Assembly: GCF_021869535.1 (NCBI RefSeq)
Contig: NW_026262668.1
Location: forward strand, 25,239,732 to 25,303,731
Origin: Mytilus californianus
Lineage: Eukaryota > Mollusca > Bivalvia > Mytilida > Mytilidae
Reading direction: 5' to 3'
DNA length: 64,000 nt
Below are positions 12,746-27,358 of this stretch, piece by piece (position 1 is the stretch's first letter; every line of letters begins with the position of its first letter). A program made the position numbers and the translations under genes. The notes beneath the pieces were generated by a model. That model saw only the letters and a list, made by a program, of their open reading frames with translations. It was not told where the DNA came from and did no database searches.

Positions 12746-15700
12746 GCCAGTACCGGAGCACTGTCTTCTTATCGGAAAATTATGCGGTTATCTGTGCATC
12801 TGTGCAATCAAATATTGTCCAATTCTGAAAACATTTTTGAGAATGTTTATTCATCTCATATCAACCGTCAGTGGGTATAATGTATGTTAAAATAAAAATA
12901 AATTATATCACATAGAAGTAGTAATAGACTTGACTTACATGTTCCGCACATAACGGCGAGAAAAAAAGCAATACAAATGATGTGACTGGATTTCATTTTT
13001 TCTTTTTCACAAACTCAAAGAGATATAATGTGTATACCATGCACGTCTTGCTCCCCCTCTGTCGGAAAGGAATACATACAACATTAACTACGCATCAATT
13101 ATTTATTAAAACATATTATGTATAACATATGTCACACGTTTCAAGAACCTATTTGATTTTTGAAGAATAAGCATATTAAGTTAACGGTAGAGAGGTATAA
13201 CCTATAATGGTATTAAAATAATCGTTTTGCACCTGAACGGTTTCTGTACTTTTAGACGCTTTTTGTCTTAGTTCTGGACTACTTGACTATTTACGAATGC
13301 ACCGTAAAGACTATCGAATATAATTGCTAGATTAATGTATATAAATTTCCACGTTATTTTGCGTCATTAATAAGCAATCTTAGAAACTAATACATGATGT
13401 TTCGTAACCGATTAATAAAATTCTAAATCAATTCACCGATTTTAACATATGGTTGAAGAAAATCAAATATCTGACAAAATAGTACATGAAGTTACATTTA
13501 CATCGGTTCAATGGGAGTAAAGAGGGGCTTTTAAAATTGTTAAGTGTTCGATTCCGTATACCAAATATAATTTTTTTTTTAAATAACGGTATTTCGTCTA
13601 TTACTGTCTTGTCATTTTGCTGGGTGATACTCAAATGTTTTCGTCATAACTATTTACTAGATCGTAAACGCTGGATTATTTTTTTATCAAAGCTTTACAA
13701 CAATCAAACATACAACTTCGTGTTTGTGTGGTAGGTTAGCGAATGATTTCGTAAAATATTTGCAGATGACTCAATGAACATGTGTATGAATGGTAAGGTA
13801 CATACTTTTCCTATTCAGTTATATCATTTAAAGTATAATTAGATAATACATTGCTTTATGACAGAACATGAACTTGATGAATCAAGTCCTATCAAATCAT
13901 TTTGAACGAAGACATGCATAAATTATATAATTAGTGAGCTCTGTACATTATTCATCTACATAGCTTTTATCACAAGTCTTTTTTTTTTATAAATAAACAA
14001 ACATCGCAATCGTCTTTATTTTTTCGTTGTATTTATGTTAAATTAAAAATGATACTGTCCAAATTTCGTGCTTCCAATTGATATCACCTTCATCCAAAAC
14101 GGCCAGATTCGAACTTGCAAAGTCAGTTATGTTTTCATACTTGTGGAGCTGTGTTGAATATAGGGACTTAAAACAATAGCCACAGCCAGCGTAGATTATA
14201 TATAAGCTATCACTACATGTACTAGTCAGGGTGTAATAGAATCAAACCCAGATCAATGCGATAGTTTTAATCATGCACAGCTTCAAATAAGTGAATACTT
14301 GACCTTACAGATGTAAAGTAAGAAAATCAATTTCACTCGCTTCAGGACTTGTTAACAAGAGTACGGTATCCAAAGGAACAATCAAACTCCATAAATCACA
14401 GAAAAACTAACAAAAACTTGCAAAAAAAAGGAAAAACAAACAAACAACAAACGACAGTCTCCAAAGCACTTCATAAAAAACTACAGATTAAACAACACGA
14501 TCTTATGTGCTCCAGAATGGTTAGCAGGATACTGTTCCACATATGACACCTTATGTCATGATCAAAGAAAAGAGGACGAGGTTGTGACATAGATACGTTT
14601 TAGTTTTATGAACTGATTTGATTAGAATTGAGAGACCTTTGCTATATACAGAATTATTTGTGGTTACCTTATAACTAAATCTAACTCATCTGTTTTCGTT
14701 TGGGGACAATAGCAAGCCTGTTAGTTAGGTTATGGTTAGGGTCTGAGTTAGTAAAAATACAGATTTCGAAATAAACAAAAAAGCTGTCTTTGTTGCTTCG
14801 ACTTTTGAAACACCCACACACCTTTGTTACCTTAACAGCATATGATGCATGATTAATTGATCATTATTCAGTAACCATTTTAATATATATATCATGGTAA
14901 AATAATATATTATTACAAATCAGACCTAACCTCAAAGTTTTAAAGGATTTGTGTTGCCCATTTATTGCTCCTCGAATAATTTGCGTTCTTTGTGTATATA
15001 AAGTACTTCCTTATTTGATTTCTTTAAAAAAAATCTTGTTTAACTGGTTGAATTTTTGTTATGTCTCAACCTGTCTTATTGCTAAAATTTTAACTATTTT
15101 TAATATTAGTCTTGCATAGTAGCTGGTGGTTCCCTGGCGACGAATCTTACTTGAATCCGTTGGAAATTAATTCGAATCCCATCTCTTTTATTCTGTTTAA
15201 TTTATACCTCACTAATAAGGTATTTCGACGTCGAAAAATAATATTAACTTCAAATTTAAAAAAAAAATGAACATGTTTTATATACTTGAATGGTCACTAT
15301 TTACTATAAAACAAGTGTAAGTGAAAAGTAAGACCATAAAGATCATTACCGTAAAAACTAGGATGTTATATCAGGTTTTTCTATAAGATAAGAAATAAGG
15401 TACAGCATGCTTGATTAAACATACCTGAACTATGTCGATAGTTTTAGGGACCAAGTATAACATAAATTAAACATTATCAATGATCCACGCGTAAATGAGG
15501 TAATGTCAGTTGAACTCTTCCACAAAGACATGTATACATTGCTATCATTCCATACAAGTATATTTGACCCACAACTTATAGTATCTGAGATATGGACTAT
15601 ACCACGGAAACGTAACTTTGTTCACTTACCAATGAACTGGGATCCAGGTCAGGTGAAGCATGTCTGATGAACATGTAGACTTTGCATGGATACCATATAC

Positions 15701-18234
15701 TAGTAACCAGATATAGTTATCCCAGAACTCATTATAAGTGAGACATTCTGAAACATAAAACTATACAAATAGTTTAAGCAGTTGCCGCCGCCTCCACCAT
15801 CAGATTGTATTATATATGCCTCGCATTTTTGCGTCGAATACGAGTTAAAAATAAGAACAACTTAAATTAGCTCTCTGACTTAGACCTAGACTTTCAAACC
15901 AACAGTAGACAATGAAACGTAACAGCTACATCTTGCTTTGAAAATATTTCTATTTTGTTTATATGTGTTACAAAATGGTGTTAGTTGAATACATCGATGC
16001 TGTGCATAGCACTCATTTTGTAGATAATCTTTAACTTCATGTCAATTGTATAGCTAGATGTTGCTCAATAAGTCATATTAGTGTGTAAGATGGAGTGATT
16101 AAACTTTGACAGACCCCCTCCCCCTTTTTAACCGTTTGCAGTATTTCTCGTTTCTATAGAGCAAAGATATACTCAGACCTGCTAATTCAATTCATTCTGC
16201 ATTATTATTACACCTGTTTTGGAACAAAGTACAATTGTATGTGCTTCCACACTTAGCAACAGAAAGTTGGATATTTACCCAGAAAATCATTACGAACACC
16301 TTCTATCAAAAGACGGAAAAAATAACATTTTTGGAGGGGAACTTATAAATGTTAATATGTAAATGACATCTCTTATGATCACTTGTATCGAATCTTATGT
16401 AAAAAATCAAAATTTGGATATTTTAATCGATCGATGTCACTGTTATTCATCAGTTGAATGAAAAGTACAAATGTCAATCTCGAATCATATTTTACAACAT
16501 AAATATCAAATCAGTCATAAATATAGAAACTAAAGTAATAATCGTTTAAATTATTCGATTTTATTTCGCTCTAAATGGATATATGTAGGGTCGGCACGCT
16601 ATTTAAAGGTGGCTCTGCGTTTTCTCTGAATTTTTAGCTTTGACCATTGACACAAAGTTAAGACAATCGTGACCACTGTAGACAACGACGACATCAATAG
16701 TTCGACGAGGCTTGTTATCCTCTTTCAAATGATATAACGTACAGCCGTGTGTTATTCCAATAACCCAAATCATTCAAATCCATTGAATGGGCACCCTAAT
16801 AGGCTACTTAGTATATATGCGTGCATTGGTTCAATAATTTCGATAACATTATAATTACAAGAAACTCGTTTCATGCGATTTTAATTATTTTCATAATTAA
16901 TTATTTATTTGGTGGCTTCGGAGTTGTTATTTTTAAATTAAAGTACAAATACAACAAGGCAGGGAAATATCTTTTTGGATCGTTTCGTCCAATGATGTTA
17001 ATTATATTGAATGTCAGATAAAGCAGAGTGTTATATCATATATATTTTTTATTCAATTATTAATACCACAGTTTTGACGTTGTCATTTCACGCTGAGCGA
17101 GTCCTAGTAACCTGAAAAAAATGTTACCCAACGTTACATTAAGACCTATACAAATACAGGTATTCTTTACTCAAGAAAACATAACTATAATCACATAAGA
17201 TATTCACAATAATGAGATGAAGCATTTGCTCGTGGTTTAAATGAAAGAGATGAGTATTGCTAAAAACTTGAAGATATGTACCAGTAATTTTTTTTTTTTT
17301 TTTTTTTCTGTCATTCTAATTTCAAAGAATCATTTTAATTGAAATATAAGCTTTGATGGATTTTTGAAACATTTGAAACGGCAAAACACTCTTTTTAAAG
17401 CGAAAATCGTATTTATACAGCAGCCGTTCCTTTAACAATGTATTATACTGATGTGAAACAAAGTCGTACATTACCAGTATAAAAACAATATATTGTCATA
17501 TGCTTCAATTAGGGTCACAAAAGATCGGGCAAGATAAGGAAAAGAGTAATTGTTATCGGCTAAAAACAAAAAATATTGATATTTGAATTATTGATAAATG
17601 TTGTTTGAAATTTGTATAGAAATTTGTTTGGTAAGTTACTTTAGATACTATTCCATAATGATTTTTACAACTAAGTGGCTCTCAAATTAACTTGTTAGTG
17701 TCGATTAATATGACAACTGACAAAAAACAAAGATTGAAAATTGTGTCATTCAAATTTATTCACAACTTGTATAGACTGGGTTAGATATAAACCTTGAAAT
17801 ATTCCTAAAACCCCCGACTATTGTTTAAAATTGTATATGTTGATGTGGAGATGTCTGTTTGGTTTTTTCGTCGTTCGGGTGCTGTCTTATTGACGATTAA
17901 TTATCCTCGTATCTCATGCTACACGTAGAATAAGTACATTATGTTGTTCTGTTAAGGGCATGATGTTGATAATGCTCTGAAAGTTTAAATGCGTTCCGCT
18001 TTCCAAACTTTTGGTGGCGATCGGATTTAAAGATAATTATTGAAGAAATCCAGTTGTGCATACTATGATTGATATTCATATGTCCAGGTTTCAGGTCTGA
18101 TAATAGTGATAATGATTACTGATCAATGACTTATTCGATTTTTTTAGCGCGTTGCCATCAATATGTTCATAGCTATATGAAATTTATACTGATATGATAG
18201 TTGTTGAAGAAATGAACAGCACATAATTGGACAA

Positions 18235-18452
18235 TTATTGTACATGAGTTCCTAATAAACCTAATAAACCTAATTGATTTGAATCAAAGTAAGTACTTGG
18301 AAAATTGGATGGCTTTTGATGCCACAAGGGAAGACAACATCTTGCAGTAGAACAACAGTCTTCGTGTGGCAAATGGTCCTCAAAATACCCCTTTGGACAA
18401 TAGCTTTTCGTACAAACTCCTCCACTCCTCCTACACCTAAATGCTGAATAAC
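18235..18452 (-). CDS. Beta-defensin / big-defensin-like terminal exon, unit B
   Basis: Paralogue of the exon at 8176-8354, with the same acceptor (TTTTACAG before GTTATTCAGC) and the same cysteine spacing including the extra cysteine after the fourth. Within the domain it differs from the unit-A copy at three codons (V to F before the first cysteine, G to S in the CTKxYC loop, E to A in the loop before the last pair). The C-terminal tail is longer because a small difference removes the unit-A stop: it reads on through FDSNQLGLLGLLG to a stop at 18235. The nearest upstream sequence on the minus strand is intron-like. Function as for the unit-A copy; whether it is expressed cannot be judged from sequence. 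Confidence 0.68.
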
Positions 18453-21400
18453 CTGTAAAATGTAAGGCTTCCACATTTAGTTAATTACTTTAACAATTCT
18501 TTCAGTTTAGAAAGTGTATCTGATCGGGAAAACAAGATGTAAACACATTATATTTCAAAATATATAATACACGATAGAACAAACTTAAGTTTAAAAAATA
18601 TATATAGAAATTATGTGAAAGGAGGTTTTCAGAGGGAAATTATAAATCCATAGTTTTGCGGAAAAAAAACAAACAAAACAATAACTCGTCAAATACCGTT
18701 TCATCTTTCATTTTAGTAAATGTTTTACAACTTATCTGTGTGTCCTTGTAACAAGTTCCCCTTCTCCAATTAAAACTTTTATTATTATTACTTGTGTAAT
18801 ATAAAAGAAATGGAACTGATTTTTTGGAGTGTAAAACATCATTCGAATGGTTTACATACATTCCGTGTTTTTGATGTTCGTTTCAACTCAGTTTATAGTT
18901 ATGACTCTCTTTATTACATGTCTATAGAATCTCATCATTGACAAAGAGTAGTTTTACTATTTAATTAAAAGTCCTTTGAAGAATGTGATTAGACATGATT
19001 TTGATGTGACTAATATAAAGCCTTTTTGTAATGAAAATTGTAAATATGCTACATTTACTTCCTAAAATTGTGATGATATAAACTGGTTGAAGGTTATCAT
19101 ACGAACACCAATTGAGACCCTTTAAGAGCAGATGTGTTCCTGTACTGTTGTGAATCACAGCTAGCTTGTGGCCAAATTTAGTTGAGATCCATTAAAATCA
19201 ATTCGATTGAAAAATTTTATAACACTTGCCTTGGTGATAATTTTTTGCTTTGAATAATCAAGAAGTTTCTAAACATGATACACATATTGACATCATGCAA
19301 ACGGCTTCAAACATGTTAAATATGCACCTAATATAACAGTTATAATGTTACCTTTTCTAGGTTTGGTCATTTCATTTTCACACAGACAAATATAAACACT
19401 TTTTTTTTTCTACAAAAGAGGCGATTTTTCAGTCCCTCTTGCTGATTATCCTTTTTTTTGGGTGCTTATATTTAGTTAGTCCCTTCTTACGATGTGTATA
19501 TTTCCAAACACATTAGCTATGCCTTAGTCTGTAATGAAATTTCAAATTTCGCTAATAACAATCTATATATAACTGGTAAATTATTAAGTCAGGGATTTCT
19601 TAACTACAAATTACTTGACAAATTTTTCAGATTCTTTCATAGATACATACGTTTAGTTTGAAAGTTCGGTTGTTAATATGGTAACTGTAGAAACCTTTTT
19701 ACAAATAGGATACATCCTAATTTTAACAATACAGTTGTTTATAGAACCTGTAAACTTAGATATGATTCATGTTAACTTATTAATTTAAAATATTCAAGAC
19801 AGTATCAATGTAACTATGTTATCAGATCTTTGAATCTCTATCGGTACTAACATTGATTTTTGTTAATGATTTAAAACAACACTAAAATATTACAATAATA
19901 TCTACAAAGGATTCAAAATGATAAAACATAGATGTCTCATGTCTAAAGTCTCTGTTACATTCCCCGTTTCCATTCTCAGTTCTATGTCTTATTGCTCATA
20001 TTCACTTATAATATCATTTAACAGAAAGTTATCATGTTTTACAACTATAAGAGATTAAAGTCAGATAGCTATAGACAGACTGATATATGAGCAATGGTAA
20101 TTAAGTAAATGTAACCTAATTTGCAGACTGCACTCAACACTATAAACATTAAAGAACTCAAAGGTTGTTGATCTTTTACTATATCTAACTGAGAAACCAA
20201 TATGCGCGCGAAAACTTAAAATTGACCATAGAAACATGAAAAGTGGTTACATATAAAAATAATAAGATGTTATGTGAATGCCAATGAGAACTTTCCACCA
20301 GAGGCCAACTAACGTAGAGGTGAGCAACTACATGTCATCGTATGGCCTTTAACAATGAGCAAAACCTGAACCAGATAGCAAGCTACATGTATAAAAGTCC
20401 CGACAAAACTAACGACCTGATTTATGTACAAAACAATAAACGAAACACAACTATGATATACAGCAACAAAAGGCAACCACTGAATTACAGGCTTCTGACT
20501 ATGGACAGACACACACAGAATGTGTCGCTATTAAACATGTTTGGGGGCGCCCAACAACCCCCTTCCCCCTCGAACCGGGAACAGTGATGTAACAGCACAA
20601 CATAAAAACTCACTATGAAAATCAGTTGAAAAAGGCATGACTTATGAGATCCAAACAAAACACCTAGGACTTAAGAAACAAAGTACGGGCCTAACGGTCA
20701 TAAAAAATTTCGAGTACGATTATCGTACTCAGACTCAGAAATTCAACCAATCAAACTATTGTTTTTGGTGTTTCGAGCACAAATTATATACTCCGAGTTC
20801 TGAGTGTATTTCTATGACCGAGAGTTACTGAAAGATAGTTCAAAGACAATAACAACTAATGAACAAATCATGTACTTCAAATATCAATCAGTACACATCC
20901 AATAAATTTAGTATAAAGACGTCATACACAGTCAGAGAAAACTTGATATTGTGCAATGCCATGAAATATGTTTCGACAGAATGTAGGACCGTTAATATTG
21001 ACAGTCGTATAGCAAAAGCTTATATTTATGCTTTATTTTATTGATTAACAAATCGATGTAGGAAACGATAAAACAATATCATCGCTATTTTGTGTATTTT
21101 TCCTTTGGTCTATTTTGTGATAATTTTCATATCATGCTACTCGCTTGCGATAGAAAATCATCGTCAGAAACTAAGGGCGCACGTGGCGTTGTCAATGTAA
21201 ACATCAACTACATCATAGGCATAATAACGATAAACAAATTATCAATGGTCTTTCAAACTCGAGGATGTTTCTCGGCCACACCTCATCTCCAGACTATCGC
21301 CCTCCGATGAGATTAATGCTGAGAAATACCCTCTCGTTTGAAAAACCATCGATAATCTATAATTCAAAGATCACATTACAGTTATTTACACTTAGCAATA

Positions 21401-24400
21401 AAATCAAAATATATGTAAAATAGTGTGTTTTTATGATTAATATAGTAGTCATATTAATCATAAAAACTGACCTTCGTCATGTCTATGTGAAGCCTTTTTA
21501 AAAATATCAAATTCAAATGTGAACCATGGACAAGAGATTAAAGATCTTTTCCATAAGTAAAAACTATTGAGTGCAACTCTAGGATGTTTCTCGGCCACAT
21601 CTCAGCTCAGGGCTGTCGCCTTCCGATAAAATTGTAGATGAGAAACACCGTCTCGTTTGAAAAACCATCGATAATCTATAATTACGGAAAAAACTGCTAT
21701 GCTTATCATGCCAGTACCGGAGCACTGTCTTCTTATCGGACAATTATGCGGTTATCTGTGCAATCAAATATTGTCCAATTCTGAAAACATTTTTGAGAAT
21801 GTTTATTTATCTCATATCAACCGTCAGTGGGTATAATGTATGTTCTCGTTAAAATAAAAATTATATCACATAGAAGTAGTTATAGACTTGACTTACATGT
21901 TCCGCACATAACGGCGAGAAAAAAAGCAATACAAATGATGTGACTGGATTTCATTTTTGTCTTTTTCACAAACTCAAAGAGATATAACGTGTATACCATG
22001 CACGTCTTGCTCCCCCTCAGTCGGAAAAGAATACATACAACATTAACTACGCATCAATTATTTATTAAAGCATATTATGTATATCATATGTCACACGTTT
22101 CCAGAACCTATTTGATTTTTGAAGAATAAGCATATTAAGTTAACGGTAGAGAGGTATAACCTATAATGGTATTAAAATAATCGTTTTGCACCTGAACAGT
22201 TTCTGTACTTTTAAACGCTTTTTGTCTTAGTTCTTGACTACTTGACTATTTACGAATGCACCGTAAAGACTATCGAATATAATTGCTAGATTAATGTATA
22301 TAAATTTCCACGTTATTTTGCGTCATTAATAAGCAATCTTAGAAACTAATACATGATGTTTCGTAACCGATTAATAAAATTCTAAATCAATTCACCGATT
22401 TTAACATATGGTTGAAGAAAATCAAATATCTGACAAAATAGTACATGAAGTTACATTTACATCGGTTCAATGGGAGTAAAGAGGGGCTTTTAAAATTGTT
22501 AAGTGTTCGATTCCGTATACCAAATATAATTTTTTTTTAAATAACGGTATTTCGTCTATTATTGTCTTGTCATTTTGCTGGGTGATACTCAAATGTTTTC
22601 GTCATAAATATTTACTAGATCGTAAACGCTGGATTGTTTTTTTATCAAAGCTTTACAACAATCAAACATACAACTTCGTGTTTGTGTGGTAGGTTAGCGA
22701 ATGATTTCGTTAAATATTTGCAGATGACTCATTGAACATGTGTATGGATGGTAAGGTACATACTTTTCCTATTCAGTTATATCATTTAAAGTATAGTTAG
22801 ATAATACATTGCTTTATGACAGAACACGAACTTGATGAATCAAGTCCTATCAAATCATTTTGAACGAAGACATGCATAAATTATATAATTATATAATTAG
22901 TGATCTCTGTACATGATTCATCTACTTAGCTTTTATCACAAGTCTTTTTTTTATAAATAAACAAACATCGCAATCGTCTTTATTTTTTCGTTGTATTGAT
23001 GTTAAATCAAAAATAATACTGTACAAATTTCGTGCTTCCAATTGATATCACCTTCATCGAAAACGGCTAGATTCGAACTTTACAAAGTCAGTTATGTATA
23101 CATACTTGTGGAGCTATGTTAAATATAGGGACTTAAAACAATAGCCACAGCCAGCGTAGTTTATATATAAGCTATCACTACATGCACTAGTCAGGGTGTA
23201 ATAGAATCAAACTCAGATCAATGTGATAGTTTTAATCATGCACAGCTTCAAATAAGTGAATACTTGATCTTACAGATGTAAAGTAAGAAAATCAATTTCA
23301 CACGCTTCACGACTTGTTAACAAGAGTACGGTATCCAAAGGAACAATCAAATTCCATAAATCACAGAAAAACTAACAAAAACTTGCAAAAAAAGGAAAAC
23401 CAAACAAACAACAAACGACAGTCTCCAAAGCACATCATAAAAAACTAAAGATTGAACAACACGATATTATGTGCTCCAAAATGGTTAGCTGGATACTGTT
23501 CCACATGTGACACCTTATGTCATGATCAAAGAAAAGAGGACGAGATTATGACACAGATACGTTTTAGTTTTCTGAACTGATTTGATCAGAATTGAGAGAC
23601 CTTTGCTATATACAGAATTATTTGTGGTAACCTTATAATTAAATCTAACTCATCTGTTTTTGTTTGGGGAAAATAGCAAACCTGTTAGTTAGGTTATGGT
23701 TAGGGTCTGAGTTAGTAAAAATACAGATTTCGAAATAAACAAAAAAGCTTTCTTTGTTGCTTCGACTTTTGAAACACCGACACACCCTTGTTATCTTAAT
23801 AGCATATGACGCAGGATTAATCGATCATTATTCAGTAACCATTTTAATATATATATCATGGTAAAATAATATATTATTACAAATCAGACCTAACCTCAAA
23901 GTTTTAAAGGATTTGTGTTGCCCATTTATTGCTCCTCAAGTAATTTGCGTTCTTTGTATATATATAGTACTTCCTTATTTGATTTCTTTAAAAAAAAAAC
24001 TTGTTCAACTGGTTGAATTTTTGTAATGTCGCAACTTGTCTAATTGCTACAATTTTAACTATTTTAATATTAGTCTTTCATAGTAGCTGATGGTTCCCTG
24101 GCGACGAATCTGACTTGAATCCGTTGGAAATTAATTCGAATCCCATCTCTTTTATTCTGTTTAATTTATACCTGACCAATGGTATTTCGACGTCGGAAAA
24201 TAATATTAACTTCAAATTTAAAAAAAAAATGAACATGTTTTATATATTTGAATGGCTACTTTTTACTATTAAACAAGTGTACGTGAAAAGTAAGACCATA
24301 AAGATCATAACCGTAAAAACTAGGATGTTATATCAGGTTTTTCTATAAGATAAGGAATAAGGTACAGCATGCTTGATTAAACATACCTGAACTATGTCGA

Positions 24401-27164
24401 TAGTTTAAGAGACCAAGTATTAAATAAAATAAACATTATCAATGATCCACGCGTAAATGAGGTAATGTCAGTTGAACTCTTCCACAAAGACATGTATACA
24501 TTGCTATCATTCCATACAAGTATATTTGACCCACAACTTATAGCATCTGAGATATGGACTATACCACGGAAACGTAACCTATTTCACCTATCAATGAACT
24601 GAGGTCGAGGTCAAGTGAACCATATCTGATGGACATGTAGACCTTGCATGGATACCATATACTAGTAACCAGATATAGTTATCCCAGAACTCATGATAAG
24701 TGAGACATTCTGAAACATAAAACTATACAAATAGTTTACGCAGTTGCCGCCGCCACCACCATCAGATTGTATTAATTATGCCTCGCATTCTTGCGTCGAA
24801 TACAAGCTTAAAATAAAAACAACTGAATATAGCTCTCTGACTTAGACCTAGACTTTCAAACTAACAGTACACAATGAAACGTAAAAGCTACTACATGCAT
24901 TGACAATATTTTCTACTTTGTTTATATGTGTAACAAAATGGTGTTAGTAGAATACATCGATACTGTACATAGCACTCATTTTGTAGATAATCTTTAACTT
25001 CATGTCAATTCTATAGCCAGATGATGCTCAATAAGTCATATTAGTGTGTAAGATGGGGTGATTAAACTTTGACAGACCCCCTCTCCCTTTTTTACCGTTT
25101 GCAGTATTTCTCGTTTCTAAAGAGCAAAGATATACTCAGACCTGCTAATTCAATTCATTCTGCATTATTATTACACCTGTTTTGGAACAAAGTACAATTG
25201 TATATGCTTCCACACTTAGCAAAAGAAAGTTGGATATATACCAAGAAAATCATTACGAACACCTTCTATCAAAAGACGGGAAAAATAACATTTTTGGAGG
25301 GCAACTTATAAATGATAATATGTAAATGACATCTCTAATGATCAGTTGTATCGAATTTTATGTAAAAATTCAAAATTTGGAAATTTTAATCGATCGATGT
25401 CACTGTTATTTATCAGAATGAAAAGTACAAATGTCAATCTCGAATCATATTTTGCAACATAAATATCAAATCAGTCATAAATATAGAAACTAAAGTAATA
25501 ATCGTTTTAAATTATTCGAATTTATTTCGCTCTAAACGGACATATGTAGGGTCGGCACGCTGTTTAAAGGTGGCTCTGCGTTTTCTCTGAAATTTTAGCT
25601 TTGACCATTGACACAAAATTAAGACAATCGTCACCACTGTAGACAACGACGACATCAATATTTCGATGAGGCTTGTTATCCTCTTTCTACTGATATAACG
25701 TACAGCCGTGTGTTATTCTAATAACCCAAATCATTCAATTCCATTGACTGGACACCCTAATAGGCTACTAAGTATATATGCGTGCGTTGGTTCAATAATT
25801 TCGATAGCATTAAAATTACAAGAAACTCGTTTCATGTGACTTAAACTATTTTCATAATTAATTATTTATTTGGTGGCACAAATACAACAAGGTAGGGAAA
25901 TATCTTTTTGAATCGTTTCGTCCAATGATGTTAACTGTATTGAATGTCAGATAAAGAAAATAGTGTTATATCATATATATTCTTTATTAAATTATTAATA
26001 CCGTAGCTTTGACGTTGTCATTTCACGCTGAGCGAGTCCTAGTAACCTGAAAAAAATGTAACGTTACATTAAGACCTTTACAAATACAGATATGATTTAC
26101 TCTAGAAAACATAACTATAATCACATAATCACATAAGATATTCACAATCATGAAATGAAGCATTTGCTCGTGGTTTAAATGAAAGAGTTGAGTATTGTTA
26201 AAAACAGGATGATATGTACAAGTTAATATTTTTTTTTTCTGTCATTTTAATTTCAAAGAATCGTTTTAATTGAAATATAAGGATTTTTGAAACATTTGAA
26301 ACGGCAAAACACTCTTTTTAAATCGAAAATCATATTCATACAGCAGCCGTTCCTTTAATAATGTATAAAACTAATGTGAAACCAAAATCTTACATTACCA
26401 GTATAAAAACGATATATTGTCATATGCTCCAATTAAGCCCCACAAGAGATCGGGCAAGATAAGGAGAAGAGTAATTGCTATCGGCTAAAAAACAAAAAAA
26501 TATTGATATTTGAATTATTGATTAATGTTGTTTGAAATTTGTAAGTTACTTTAGATACTAGTCCATAATGATTTTTACAACTAAGTGGCTCTCAAATTAA
26601 CTTGTTAGTGTCGATTAATATGACAACTAACAAAAAACAAAGATTGAAAATTGTGTCAGTCAAATTTATTCACAACTTGTATAGACTGGGCATGATTTAG
26701 ATCTTGAAATATTACAAAAACCCCGTCTATTGTTTAAGATTGTAGATGTTGCTGTGGAGATGTCTGTTTGGTTTTTTTGTTTTGTCGTTCGGGTGCTGTC
26801 TTATTGGCGATTATTTATCCTCGTATCTCATGCTACATGTAAAATAAGTACATTATGTTGTTCTGTTAAGAGCATGTTGTTGATAATTCTCAGAATATTT
26901 AAATGCGTTCCGCTTTCCAAACTTTTGGTGGCGATCGGATTTAAAGATAATTTTTCAAGAAACCCAGTTGTGCATACTATGATTGATATTCATATGTCCA
27001 GGTTTCAGGTCTGATACTAGTAATAATGAGTACTTATCAATGACTTATTCGATTTTTATTAGCGCGTTGCCATCAATATGTTCATATCTATATGAAATTC
27101 ATACTGATATGATAGTTGTTGAAGAAATGAACTGCACATAATTTGGCAATTAATGTACGTGAGA

Positions 27165-27358
27165 TCATAATAAACCTAATTGATTTAAATCAAAGTAAGT
27201 ACTTGGAAAATTGGATGGCTTTTGATGCCACAAGGGAAGACAACATCTTTCAGTATAATAACAGTCTTCGTGTGGCAAATGGTCCTCAAGATACCCCTTT
27301 GGACAATAGCTTTTCGTACAAATTCCTCCACTCCTCCTACACGCTAATCCTGCATAAC
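27165..27358 (-). CDS. Beta-defensin / big-defensin-like terminal exon, unit C (six cysteines)
   Basis: Third paralogue. The acceptor is ATGTTACAG before GTTATGCAGG. The spacing is C-x6-C-x4-C-x13-C-x5-C-C, and the cysteine that is doubled in the other two copies is tyrosine here, giving the canonical six for three disulfides. It is the most divergent copy, with residue changes around the first cysteine (GYAGLAC against GYSAVRC) and in the fourth-to-fifth cysteine loop (YYTER). The tail ends DLNQLGLL then TGA. A 24-kb transposon begins only about 300 bp upstream in gene orientation (27657), so any 5' exons now lie beyond 51852. If still transcribed, the gene needs a very long intron; otherwise this copy has been separated from its promoter and signal-peptide exon. 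Confidence 0.68.

Larger units (their letters stand above)
9791..19873. repeat. Tandem segmental duplication, unit B
   Basis: Second unit, 10,083 bp, longer than its neighbours because a 5'-truncated retroelement sits at 11501-12619. B shares with C the junction TACGAATGCACCGTAAAG near 13296. That junction is a deletion of the 1.25-kb segment still present in A and D, with AAT microhomology at the breakpoint. B and C also share loss of the duplicated internal block. B and C are therefore each other's closest relatives. A defensin-like exon lies at 18235-18452 on the minus strand. Apart from that exon and the retroelement fragment I see only AT-rich sequence, homopolymer runs and copies of dispersed repeats. 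Confidence 0.92.

Noticed and set aside
18961-19158. Conserved minus-strand ORF, repeated at 52071-52253
   Set aside because: It depends on a GTG start, and unit A carries differences that remove the start; no protein motif.
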